Below, piece after piece: positions 26,404-33,643 of a stretch of DNA of 64,000 bases; position 1 is the first letter of the stretch, and each line of letters begins with the position of its first letter. The position numbers and the translations under genes were made by a program. Source of the stretch: Polaribacter sargassicola (GTDB taxonomy: Bacteria; Bacteroidota; Bacteroidia; Flavobacteriales; Flavobacteriaceae); NCBI RefSeq assembly GCF_021991835.1, contig NZ_JAHDAU010000001.1, forward strand, positions 124,001-188,000, in the 5' to 3' direction. The notes under the pieces were generated by a model. It saw nothing but the letters and a program-made list of their open reading frames with translations, did not search any database and was not told the DNA's origin.

Positions 26404-27582
26404 TTAATTTCCAATCTCTTTTTTGGCAATTTTAAACTCTTCTGGTGTATTTATATTTCTGATAAAATCATCATTAATTTCTACAATTTCTACATCAGAA
26501 TTGATTAACATTTTACGCGGACAAGAATAACCTTGTGCTAAATATTGTAGTAAAACAGGATATGCTTTTGGCTCGTAAATGGTAATTAACGGCTCCGGAA
26601 AATCTTTGTTTTTCCCTTTAATTGCAGTAGCTGTTTTACTCGGATTTCTAGACTTTAAAAGCTGTTGAATAATTTCTTCATTTACAAAAGGTACATCTGT
26701 TGCCAAAACCAACCAAGCTGCATTTGGGTCTTTTTGAAACGCAGAACAAATTCCTCCAAAAGGACCTAAATTAAAAAAAACATCAGAAATTTCTTGAGCT
26801 TTTTGAGATTTCTCAACTGCGCTCGAAATGACATTCAAATTCTGATTATCATCTTGAGCGGAGTCGAAAGATCTAACAGAATAAAAAGTTTCTAAATTAT
26901 TATTCTCTAACCATTCTTTTGCAATTTCTTTTTGAGGTTTTCCAAAATAATTAAGCTCGGCTTTATCTGTACCCATTCTAGTACTTTTTCCACCAACTAA
27001 AACCAACCCTTTTACAGGTGCAATTTTTTCTTGAATTAAATTATTAATATGATTTGCAATTGCATCAACCTCATCAATAGTATAACAAGTAATATTTTTT
27101 ATCTGCGGATATTTTTCTTCTAAAAAAGGAAAAAATTCTGTTTCAGATTTTAACTTTATTACAAACTGAATTCGATCTAACTGCTCTAATCTTTTTAAAA
27201 CAGAAGCCTCTTTAGCTTCATCTAGAATTAATATTTGTTTTGCTCCTTGATAATGATTTCCGTTAATAAAAAGGTAATCGAATTGAGCAAAATCTAATCG
27301 TTGCTGAAATTTATTTATGTTTCCAGAAGTAGTTATTTGTAAATTTCCTTGATGATGAAAAGTATACTCTGATAAACTATAACTGTCATCTCGAGCGCAG
27401 TCGAGAGATTTTGCATGAGAAGCATCAAAATAAGCTAGTTTATAATTTGATAATTTCTCTGAGACCTTATGTACTAAATCTGAAATAACACCACAATTTG
27501 TTCCTAGAATTGCAATTTCATTAGGTGCAAAATTATCATTATCTCTTCTTTCTAAATTGGTATGTTTGGTATGCTTTTTCAT
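26404..27582 (-). CDS. mobA: Molybdenum cofactor guanylyltransferase with N-terminal MobB-like region
   Basis: 392 residues. The C-terminal half is MobA: LVLVGGKSTRMGTDKAEL (nucleotide-binding loop), LGPFGGICSAF, LVLATDVPFV (metal-binding Asp), and the RNINTPEEF end motif. It joins GMP to molybdopterin. The first 190 residues resemble a MobB-type Rossmann domain (IAILGTNCGVISDLVHKV) with a degenerate P-loop. Three palindromic repeats lie in frame: SLDCARDD (about 59-66), SFDSAQDD and ISSAVEKS (about 237-258). They add about 20-30 residues in loops. Start ATG 27582; 82 bases after moaC. Confidence 0.88.
   Translation of the reverse strand: MKKHTKHTNLERRDNDNFAPNEIAILGTNCGVISDLVHKVSEKLSNYKLAYFDASHAKSLDCARDDSYSLSEYTFHHQGNLQITTSGNINKFQQRLDFAQFDYLFINGNHYQGAKQILILDEAKEASVLKRLEQLDRIQFVIKLKSETEFFPFLEEKYPQIKNITCYTIDEVDAIANHINNLIQEKIAPVKGLVLVGGKSTRMGTDKAELNYFGKPQKEIAKEWLENNNLETFYSVRSFDSAQDDNQNLNVISSAVEKSQKAQEISDVFFNLGPFGGICSAFQKDPNAAWLVLATDVPFVNEEIIQQLLKSRNPSKTATAIKGKNKDFPEPLITIYEPKAYPVLLQYLAQGYSCPRKMLINSDVEIVEINDDFIRNINTPEEFKIAKKEIGN
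26806..26833 (-). repeat. Dispersed palindromic repeat, in frame in mobA
   Basis: Plus-strand core CTCAACTGCGCTCGA. The gene reads the opposite strand as NVISSAVEKSQ, the same reading as the polA copy. Confidence 0.75.
26848..26874 (+). repeat. Dispersed palindromic repeat, in frame in mobA (opposite orientation)
   Basis: Plus-strand core TTGAGCGGAGTCGAAAG, read by mobA as RSFDSAQDDN. It lies 14 bases from the copy at 26806-26833 and in inverted orientation to it. Confidence 0.75.
27384..27410 (+). repeat. Dispersed palindromic repeat, in frame near the mobA 5' end
   Basis: Plus-strand core TCGAGCGCAGTCGAGAG, read by mobA as KSLDCARDDS in its N-terminal MobB-like region. Confidence 0.75.
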
Positions 27583-27608
27583 TTTAAGTTAAACTTTTTC
27601 AAAATATC

Positions 27609-27630
27609 AGTTCGAGCGCAGTCGAGAACT
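27609..27630 (+). repeat. Dispersed palindromic repeat, intergenic mobA-moaC
   Basis: AGTTCGAGCGCAGTCGAGAACT, stored here as positions: core TCGAGCGCAGTCGA at 27612-27625 with AGT/ACT flanks. It forms an imperfect hairpin in the mobA leader. Confidence 0.75.
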
Positions 27631-27638
27631 ATTAAAGC

Positions 27639-27662
27639 CTCTAGACTGCACTCGAGGAGACA
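27639..27662 (-). repeat. Dispersed palindromic repeat, intergenic mobA-moaC, inverted
   Basis: Degenerate copy (AGACTGCACTCGAGGAGAC), 8 bases from the copy at 27609-27630 and in the opposite orientation. Confidence 0.65.
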
Positions 27663-27664
27663 TT

Positions 27665-28138
27665 TTAATTCTTAATATCCGATTTTCCACCTGTTTTTTC
27701 TAACAATTTCACTTCTTTAATTACCATTTTTTGACTGATACTTTTACACATATCATAAATAGTTAAACATGCAATATTTGCACCTGTTAAAGCTTCCATT
27801 TCTACACCAGTTTTACCGGTAATTGTAACTTTACATAATACTTCTATGTTTTCAGAATCTATAATTTCTATGTCTACATCTACACCGTTAATTAACAACG
27901 GATGGCACATTGGTATTAATTCTGATGTTTTTTTAACACCTTGAATTCCGGCAATAATTGCCGTTTGAAAAACCGGACCTTTTTTAGTAATTAACTCATC
28001 ATTTGTAAAATGAGCAATTACTTCTTTTCCTAAAAACATAGTTGCTTTTGCAATAGCTGTTCTTTTGGTAATTTTCTTATCAGAAACATTTACCATTTTA
28101 GGATTTCCTTTTGAATTTATATGACTAAAATCACTCAT
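27665..28138 (-). CDS. moaC: Cyclic pyranopterin monophosphate synthase
   Basis: 157 residues. It converts the MoaA product to cyclic pyranopterin monophosphate in molybdenum cofactor synthesis. Diagnostic motifs are [16 protein letters not shown], the [12 protein letters not shown] active-site strand and [24 protein letters not shown]. The length is normal. The start overlaps the moeA stop by 4 bases (coupled translation). moaD and moaE are not in this cluster. Confidence 0.96.
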   Translation of the reverse strand: MSDFSHINSKGNPKMVNVSDKKITKRTAIAKATMFLGKEVIAHFTNDELITKKGPVFQTAIIAGIQGVKKTSELIPMCHPLLINGVDVDIEIIDSENIEVLCKVTITGKTGVEMEALTGANIACLTIYDMCKSISQKMVIKEVKLLEKTGGKSDIKN

Positions 28139-29370
28139 TGTCTAAATCTTATTATTGGGAAATTTTCACCCTGTTTAAAAAGTATTTCTTCTGTTTTTGA
28201 CAACTGAATAAAAGCATCGGCATTTACCAAACTAACCAAATCTCCAGAACCATTTCCTTTTACAGGAAAAGCAACTAAATGTCCGAATTTACTTTCTAAT
28301 TTTACTTGTAAAAAGTATTCTAAATTTGGTTTAAAAGAAACATCTTCTCCTAAAATTGCAGTTTCTTCTTTTGGTTCTACTCCTACTGATTTAAAATACC
28401 AAGGATAAAAATACGCCAAACAATTTACAAAAGTAGAAATTGGATTTCCTGGAAAACCGAACACAATTGTGTTCTTTTGGTATTTATCATCTATATGTTT
28501 ATCAGAACTCAAATTCTTTTTTTGCCCAAACCAAAATGGTTTCCCTGGTCTTTGTGCAACTTTATGAAATAGTTTTTCTACACCTAATTCGTCAAAAACT
28601 TCTGGTAGAAAATCAAATTTACCTTTACTAACAGCTCCACTAAAAAGCAACACATCAAACTCTTTTAAAAAGCTTTTTATTTTTGATTTTAAAACTGGTT
28701 TATCATCTGTTATATGTGCCGTTTCTGATGGAATATTTAATTTTTCTAACAAAGAAACTAATGTAAAAACATTGCTTCTTCTTATTTGATGCGCTAACGG
28801 AGTTTCATCTACACCAACCAATTCATCACCTGTAGAAACAATCATTACTTTTGGTTGTTTTGCCACTTTTACTGTTGATTTACCAACTGTTGCTAAAACA
28901 CCAATTTCTGCAGCTGAAATAATTTTGTTTTCAGATATTAAAACATCTCCTACTTTACCATCTTTTCCTTTATTGTGAACGTTTTGCTTCTCGTTTATAG
29001 CATCTATATTGATTGTTGCAATTCCGTTTTTAATAGTTACATCTTCGTAACGAATTACTGTATTTGCTTTATTTGGTAAAACCGCACCTGTCATTACCTC
29101 AATACAGTTTTCAGAATTTTGCAATGACAATTGCTCACTTCCTGCTGCTTGAATTCCTTCTATTTTAAATGCTCTTTGTCCGTTTTTAAAAGACTTATAA
29201 TCAATTGCAATTCCATCCATAGAAACTCTGTTAAATGGCGGAAAGTCTCTATCTGCAAGAATGTTTTCTCTTAAAATTCTACCAACTGATTTTATAAACG
29301 GAACTTCTTCAAATCCAAAATCTTGCGTTGAATTTAAAATGATATTTTTTGCTTCTTTTACTGAAATCAT
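28135..29370 (-). CDS. moeA: Molybdopterin molybdenumtransferase
   Basis: 411 residues. It inserts molybdate into adenylylated molybdopterin. The N-terminal MoeA domain has [15 protein letters not shown] (the PPFxxSxMDG signature). [23 protein letters not shown] and [12 protein letters not shown] mark the MoeA and MoCF-binding domains. [11 protein letters not shown] is the C-terminal binding loop, followed by a MoeA_C domain. The length is normal. It overlaps moaC by 4 bases and follows moaA after 20 bases. Confidence 0.96.
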   Translation of the reverse strand: MISVKEAKNIILNSTQDFGFEEVPFIKSVGRILRENILADRDFPPFNRVSMDGIAIDYKSFKNGQRAFKIEGIQAAGSEQLSLQNSENCIEVMTGAVLPNKANTVIRYEDVTIKNGIATINIDAINEKQNVHNKGKDGKVGDVLISENKIISAAEIGVLATVGKSTVKVAKQPKVMIVSTGDELVGVDETPLAHQIRRSNVFTLVSLLEKLNIPSETAHITDDKPVLKSKIKSFLKEFDVLLFSGAVSKGKFDFLPEVFDELGVEKLFHKVAQRPGKPFWFGQKKNLSSDKHIDDKYQKNTIVFGFPGNPISTFVNCLAYFYPWYFKSVGVEPKEETAILGEDVSFKPNLEYFLQVKLESKFGHLVAFPVKGNGSGDLVSLVNADAFIQLSKTEEILFKQGENFPIIRFRQ

Positions 29371-29390
29371 CTAAAAATGTAAATTAGTTG

Positions 29391-30383
29391 TTACCCTCCA
29401 ATTGTGCTCATACTTTCAGAAACATTTCCTTTTTTACGGTTTGCTTCTGCTATAAAACCATTTTCTGGCTTTTGTTTTACCAAGGTTAAAAACAGCTCTT
29501 TTAAATCATCATTACTTGCTCCTTTTCTAATAAAATCTCGCAAATTAAAAACACCATCATCAAACAAACAATTTTTAAATGTTCCGGTAGATGTAATTCT
29601 AATTCGATTACAATCATTACAAATTGTTCTTGTAAATGCAGGTATAATACCAAAAGTTCCTAAATGATTTTCTACTTTAAAATTTCTAGAAGTTGATGAT
29701 TTTTCTGACCGAATTTCATCTACAGAAAATGCTGTTTTTACTTCATTTAAAATTTTTTTTAAAGTCCAATTTTCTTGCATATCACGTTGCCCTTTGCCAT
29801 TAAAAGGCATTTCTTCTATAAATCGGACAGCAACATTTTTATCTTTTGTTAATCGTACAAAATCTAAAATTTCATCGGTATTAAAACCAGATTGTACAAC
29901 TACATTTAGTTTTAAGTTTAAACTACTTTTTTCAAGTAATTCAAAAGTTTTATAAACTTCCGGAAAAACATCTCTTCTAGTAATTTTTGCAAATTTTTCT
30001 CTTTGCAAACTATCTATACTTAAATTGATATTTTTAACTTTTTCTAGCTTTTCAATCTTATCAATATGATGAGAAATTAATGCGCCGTTTGTGGTAATAT
30101 TTATAGCATCTAACAAATCGTTGTAAGATAACATCTCTAAAAATTTTACAAAATCTTTACGCACAAAAGGTTCTCCTCCAGTTAAACGCACTTTATTTAC
30201 GCCTAATTCTGTGAGTACACGAACTAAGCGATACATTTCTTTAAAAGTTAATAATTCTTGTCTTGGTACAATATCTATTCCGTGAGCAGGCATACAATAT
30301 TGGCAACGTAAATTACAACGATCGGTTACTGCCAATCGTACGTATTGCATTTGTCTACCAAAATTATCTACCAGTTTACTCAT
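29391..30383 (-). CDS. moaA: GTP 3',8-cyclase
   Basis: 330 residues. Radical SAM enzyme that starts molybdenum cofactor synthesis from GTP. The N-terminal [4Fe-4S] motif is DRCNLRCQYC (Cys23, 27, 30). The SAM region RLTGGEPFVRKDF and a C-terminal second cluster (CNDCNRIRITSTGTFKNC) follow. It ends in SMSTIGG: the C-terminal Gly-Gly needed for activity is present. It begins directly after the stop of the DUF6691 gene with no gap, in the same run as moeA-moaC-mobA. Confidence 0.97.
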   Translation of the reverse strand: MSKLVDNFGRQMQYVRLAVTDRCNLRCQYCMPAHGIDIVPRQELLTFKEMYRLVRVLTELGVNKVRLTGGEPFVRKDFVKFLEMLSYNDLLDAINITTNGALISHHIDKIEKLEKVKNINLSIDSLQREKFAKITRRDVFPEVYKTFELLEKSSLNLKLNVVVQSGFNTDEILDFVRLTKDKNVAVRFIEEMPFNGKGQRDMQENWTLKKILNEVKTAFSVDEIRSEKSSTSRNFKVENHLGTFGIIPAFTRTICNDCNRIRITSTGTFKNCLFDDGVFNLRDFIRKGASNDDLKELFLTLVKQKPENGFIAEANRKKGNVSESMSTIGG

Positions 30384-30797
30384 TTAATTCGGTAATTTTT
30401 TACTTAAAACACCATAAATTAACGTACCAATTAATGCTCCAAATAGTAAAATTAAAGCAGGTATTAATTTAAAACCAAGAATTACAAAAATTGGTGCTGC
30501 ACAAGCTCCTGAAATTCCCCAACCTAAACCAAAAAATGTTCCTCCTAAAACTGTTCTTACAAAACCTTTTTTCTTTGGTTTTGGTACAATTTTGTTCCCG
30601 TTAATATCTTTTATTTTTCCATTTTTAAAAAGCTGCATAAAAATCATAGAAATTACAACTGCTCCACCAATAATACCAAACATATGAAAAGATTGAAACT
30701 TAAACATTTCGTAAAAACGATACCACGAAATAGCTTGTGTTTTACTTAATACGATTGCAAAAAAGATGCCTAATATTAAAAATTTGATGTTTTTCAT
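30384..30797 (-). CDS. DUF6691/YeeE-YedE-type sulfur-transport half-protein
   Basis: 137 residues, about four membrane helices. The signature segment LGGTFFGLGWGISGACAAP (about 85-103) with its conserved Cys matches the C-terminal half of YeeE/YedE thiosulfate-type transporters. It pairs with the 185-residue gene just upstream, which carries the other half. The two halves are likely to form one inner-membrane transporter. The stop is immediately followed by the moaA start. Confidence 0.88.
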   Translation of the reverse strand: MKNIKFLILGIFFAIVLSKTQAISWYRFYEMFKFQSFHMFGIIGGAVVISMIFMQLFKNGKIKDINGNKIVPKPKKKGFVRTVLGGTFFGLGWGISGACAAPIFVILGFKLIPALILLFGALIGTLIYGVLSKKLPN

Positions 30798-30824
30798 TTT
30801 GAATATATTTTAAATTTTCAATTA

Positions 30825-30850
30825 ACTTCTCCACTGCGCTCGAAGAGACA
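30825..30850 (-). repeat. Dispersed palindromic repeat between the two sulfur-transport halves
   Basis: Plus-strand core CCACTGCGCTCGAAGAGACA, the reverse of the polA orientation, in the 92-base gap between the two genes. Confidence 0.7.
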
Positions 30851-30889
30851 AATTGAACATAATTATTTTTGTTTAATGCAAATTATTAG

Positions 30890-31447
30890 CTAAAATAAAA
30901 TTGGAATTATAAACCAAGTAGCAATAATACCACCAATAAAAAAACCAATTACAGCTAATAAAGAAGGGATTTCTAAATTACTTAACCCAGTAATTGCATG
31001 ACCAGAAGTACAACCACCCGCATAACGTGTACCAAAACCAATAAAAATACCCGAAACAATTAAAATTAAGAATCCTTTTAAAGAAAAGTATGCTTCTTCC
31101 CCAAAAATTTCATCAGGAAAATATTGATTTGTTACTTCTGTAAAACCTAAATCTGTTAATTCTTGCACCGTTTTAGGGTTTAAATCAATACTTTTATCTG
31201 GTGTTAAAAAATAGGCAGAAATAAATCCTCCAATAATTAACCCAACAACAAACATCAACGCAAAATCTCTGTCTTTCCAATCTTTTTTAAAGTAATCAGA
31301 AAACTTATCTGCTCCTGCAATGGTACATAAAGTTTCAAAATTTGTGGATGCTCCAAAATTTTGACCAAAATAAAAATACAATAATAAAGAAATTGCAATT
31401 AACGGACCGCCAATATACCATGCCCAAGGTTGTAATATAAAATCCAT
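30890..31447 (-). CDS. YeeE/YedE-family sulfur transporter half-protein
   Basis: 185 residues, about four membrane helices. GFGTRYAGGCTSGHAITGLS (about 136-155) is the YeeE/YedE signature with the conserved Cys that handles thiosulfate or a related sulfur species. It starts 2 bases after the waaA stop and is followed 92 bases later by the partner half. Molybdopterin needs sulfur for its dithiolene, so co-location with moa genes is suggestive, but the exact substrate is unknown. Confidence 0.9.
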   Translation of the reverse strand: MDFILQPWAWYIGGPLIAISLLLYFYFGQNFGASTNFETLCTIAGADKFSDYFKKDWKDRDFALMFVVGLIIGGFISAYFLTPDKSIDLNPKTVQELTDLGFTEVTNQYFPDEIFGEEAYFSLKGFLILIVSGIFIGFGTRYAGGCTSGHAITGLSNLEIPSLLAVIGFFIGGIIATWFIIPILF

Positions 31448-31449
31448 TT

Positions 31450-32682
31450 TTAAATTTTATTTTTTAAATAATTTATAACTAATGCTGTTGCACCAAGATG
31501 ATCTTTAATGTATCTTTTATTGATAACACCTGTTAACTTTCTTAAACCTTCATCCTCTTTTAGATTAATAAAAGTTTGATTAAATTCTTCTTGGTTTTTT
31601 ATTGAAATACAACCTCCTATTTTTACCAAATCTACCGCTTCTTTAAATTTACTATAATTATTTCCAATAACCACAGGAATTCCAAAAGTTGCGGGTTCTA
31701 AAATGTTATGTAAACCTGTTTTTAAACCACCACCTACATAAGCAATATCTGCAGCCGCATAAATTTTAGTTAAAATACCAATTGTATCAATAATAAAAAC
31801 TTGAAATTCTGCTAAATTTTCATCCGCTTTAGCGGAATATAAAATTGTTTTTTTATTGATTGATTTCTGTAATTGTAAAATTGCTTCTTGTTTAATATTA
31901 TGCGGAGCAATAATAATTTTGTCGTTTTCTGATGTTTTATTATTGATGTAATTTACCAACAGTTCTTCATCTTCTTGCCAAGTGCTACCAGCAACAATTG
32001 TGTATTTACCGTCTTTAAATTGACTGATAAAATCTAACGAATTATCTTGTTCTAAAATTTTTGCAACTCTATCAAAACGTGTATCACCAGCAATTGTAAC
32101 GTTATTAAAATTGATAGAATTTAATAATTCTTTAGAATTTAGATCTTGTACAAAAAAGTGATGAAAAGCTTCTAAAGATTTTCTCATAAAGCCACCATAA
32201 CTCTTAAAAAACAATTGTTTTTTTCTTAAAATTCCAGAAACTAAAATGGTTGAAACTTCTTTTCTTTTTAATTCGTTTAATAGATTTGGCCAAAATTCAT
32301 ATTTTATAAAAACAGCATATTTTGGATTTACAATTTCTACAAACTTTTTTGCATTAGATATAGAATCTAAAGGTAAATAACAAACTACATCTGCTAAATA
32401 ATAATTTTTTCTAATTTCGTAACCAGAAGGAGAGAAAAAAGTAACTAATATTTTATACGTTGAGTAATTCTTTTTTAGTTCTTCTATTATTGGTCTTGCT
32501 TGCTCAAACTCGCCTAAAGATGCTACATGAAACCAAATTGTTTTTTTATTCTTTAAAGCTTTTATTTTAGAAAACGTTTCTTTTCTTCCGTCAACAAAAA
32601 ATTTTATTTTTTTATTGAAAAGTGCGATAATAGGTAAAAATATTGAAGCTTTAAAAACTAATAAATCGTACAAAAATTTCAT
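31450..32682 (-). CDS. waaA: 3-deoxy-D-manno-octulosonic acid (Kdo) transferase
   Basis: 410 residues. It transfers Kdo from CMP-Kdo to lipid A precursor at the inner membrane. An N-terminal hydrophobic anchor (FLYDLLVFKASIFLPIIALF) is followed by IWFHVASLGEFEQARP, with the catalytic Glu in the SLGE motif. The GT-B C-terminal domain has VGGGLKTGLHNILEPA. The length is normal. Its -7 box lies 5 bases before the ATG (32688-32695), so the mRNA is nearly leaderless. The YeeE gene begins 2 bases after its stop. Confidence 0.95.
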   Translation of the reverse strand: MKFLYDLLVFKASIFLPIIALFNKKIKFFVDGRKETFSKIKALKNKKTIWFHVASLGEFEQARPIIEELKKNYSTYKILVTFFSPSGYEIRKNYYLADVVCYLPLDSISNAKKFVEIVNPKYAVFIKYEFWPNLLNELKRKEVSTILVSGILRKKQLFFKSYGGFMRKSLEAFHHFFVQDLNSKELLNSINFNNVTIAGDTRFDRVAKILEQDNSLDFISQFKDGKYTIVAGSTWQEDEELLVNYINNKTSENDKIIIAPHNIKQEAILQLQKSINKKTILYSAKADENLAEFQVFIIDTIGILTKIYAAADIAYVGGGLKTGLHNILEPATFGIPVVIGNNYSKFKEAVDLVKIGGCISIKNQEEFNQTFINLKEDEGLRKLTGVINKRYIKDHLGATALVINYLKNKI

Positions 32683-32687
32683 AGCTA

Positions 32688-32695
32688 CAAAAATA
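32688..32695 (-). promoter_or_regulatory. waaA -7 box (TATTTTTG)
   Basis: Minus strand, ends 5 bases from the waaA ATG (reads TATTTTTG then TAGCT then ATG). It implies a very short or absent 5' leader. Confidence 0.5.
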
Positions 32696-32734
32696 CTAAA
32701 TAGAACTTAGTAAAGTACTCTTTTAAAAAAAAGG

Positions 32735-32840
32735 CTAAAAAAAAAGTTACTTTAGAATAGTAACTTTTTTTTTAGAAGGCTTATAAAATAGCCCATTATA
32801 AATATTTATGTCCCCCAACACAATATCGGAGGCAAAAGTA
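32735..32840 (-). ncRNA. Candidate small RNA with G5 loop between the response regulator and waaA genes
   Basis: On the minus strand, a -7 box TACTTTTG (32833-32840) is followed by a hairpin TTGTG-TTGGGGGA-CATAA around 32806-32823. A 15-bp perfect intrinsic terminator follows (32737-32751 with 32759-32773). The stretch is non-coding and 221 bases separate the two flanking genes. A second locus at 53.0 kb has the same layout. It could equally be the leader or trailer of a neighbour. Confidence 0.4.
32737..32773. terminator. Intrinsic terminator
   Basis: 15-bp perfect stem, 7-base loop, nine A on one side and nine T on the other; works in either direction. It ends the response-regulator transcript or the candidate small RNA. 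Confidence 0.8.
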
Positions 32841-32903
32841 ATTTAATTGTAAAAAGATCTTTTAAAATTGTTCTAAAAAGCGTTGTTTTTGTTCTTAAAA
32901 TTA

Positions 32904-33623
32904 TCACATACGATTCATTCTTTTTATTAAACCTTCTTTAAACATTTTACCGATTGGTATCTCTTCTTTTTCTGCAATTTTTAAAGAATTACTTTTAACT
33001 TCTGATATGTATTTAATGTTTACCACAAAACTTCTTTGAACTCTAATAAAATAATTATTTAAGCTATTAAGAACATCATTTAAACCTCTTCTTAATAAAA
33101 TCTTTTTACCATTTATTAAATACAATTCTACATAAACATGAGAGCTTTTTAGATATAAAATATCATCAAATTTTAATTTTGTATACACACCTTTTTCTTT
33201 TACAAAAATTGAATCCTTTTCTACAAAATCATCTTCTTTTATTTTACTTTCAGCAAAATTATGTAGGGCAATTTCTATAGATGTATACAGTTCTTCTTTA
33301 GAAAAAGGTTTAACCAAAAATGCTTGTGGTCTTACCTCCTTGGCCTCGTTTAATGTTAATGAATCTGAATTTGAAGTTAAAAATATAAAAGGAAAATGAA
33401 AATCTTCTCTAATTCTTCTTGCTACATCAATTCCTGTCTTTTTTCCAGACAATTGTACATCTAAAATTGCAATATCTGGTTCTTCATCAATTATTATCTC
33501 TATAGCTTCTGTATAATTAATTGCTGGTTCTAATGCTTGGTAACCTAATTCTTCTAGAGTATCGCAAATACCATCTGCAATAATTATCTCATCTTCTACT
33601 ACTAAAACTTTTACTTTGCTCAT
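32904..33623 (-). CDS. LytTR-family response regulator
   Basis: 239 residues. Receiver domain with VVEDEIIIADG (acidic pocket), phospho-acceptor Asp55 in IAILDVQLSG, LTSNSD and KPF. The C-terminal LytTR DNA-binding domain (about 140-239) has FDDILYLKSSHVYVELYL and FIRVQRSFVVNIKYI. It regulates transcription by binding paired direct repeats. It follows the histidine kinase gene by 20 bases and is its cognate partner. The target genes are not evident. Confidence 0.95.
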   Translation of the reverse strand: MSKVKVLVVEDEIIIADGICDTLEELGYQALEPAINYTEAIEIIIDEEPDIAILDVQLSGKKTGIDVARRIREDFHFPFIFLTSNSDSLTLNEAKEVRPQAFLVKPFSKEELYTSIEIALHNFAESKIKEDDFVEKDSIFVKEKGVYTKLKFDDILYLKSSHVYVELYLINGKKILLRRGLNDVLNSLNNYFIRVQRSFVVNIKYISEVKSNSLKIAEKEEIPIGKMFKEGLIKRMNRM

Positions 33624-33643
33624 TAAAAAAATAACTTATATAA

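Noticed and set aside
31823..31836. Palindrome TCCGCTTTAGCGGA inside waaA
   Set aside because: Only one copy in the window and no evidence of an insertion: the protein there (SAKADEN) is in line with normal waaA length.
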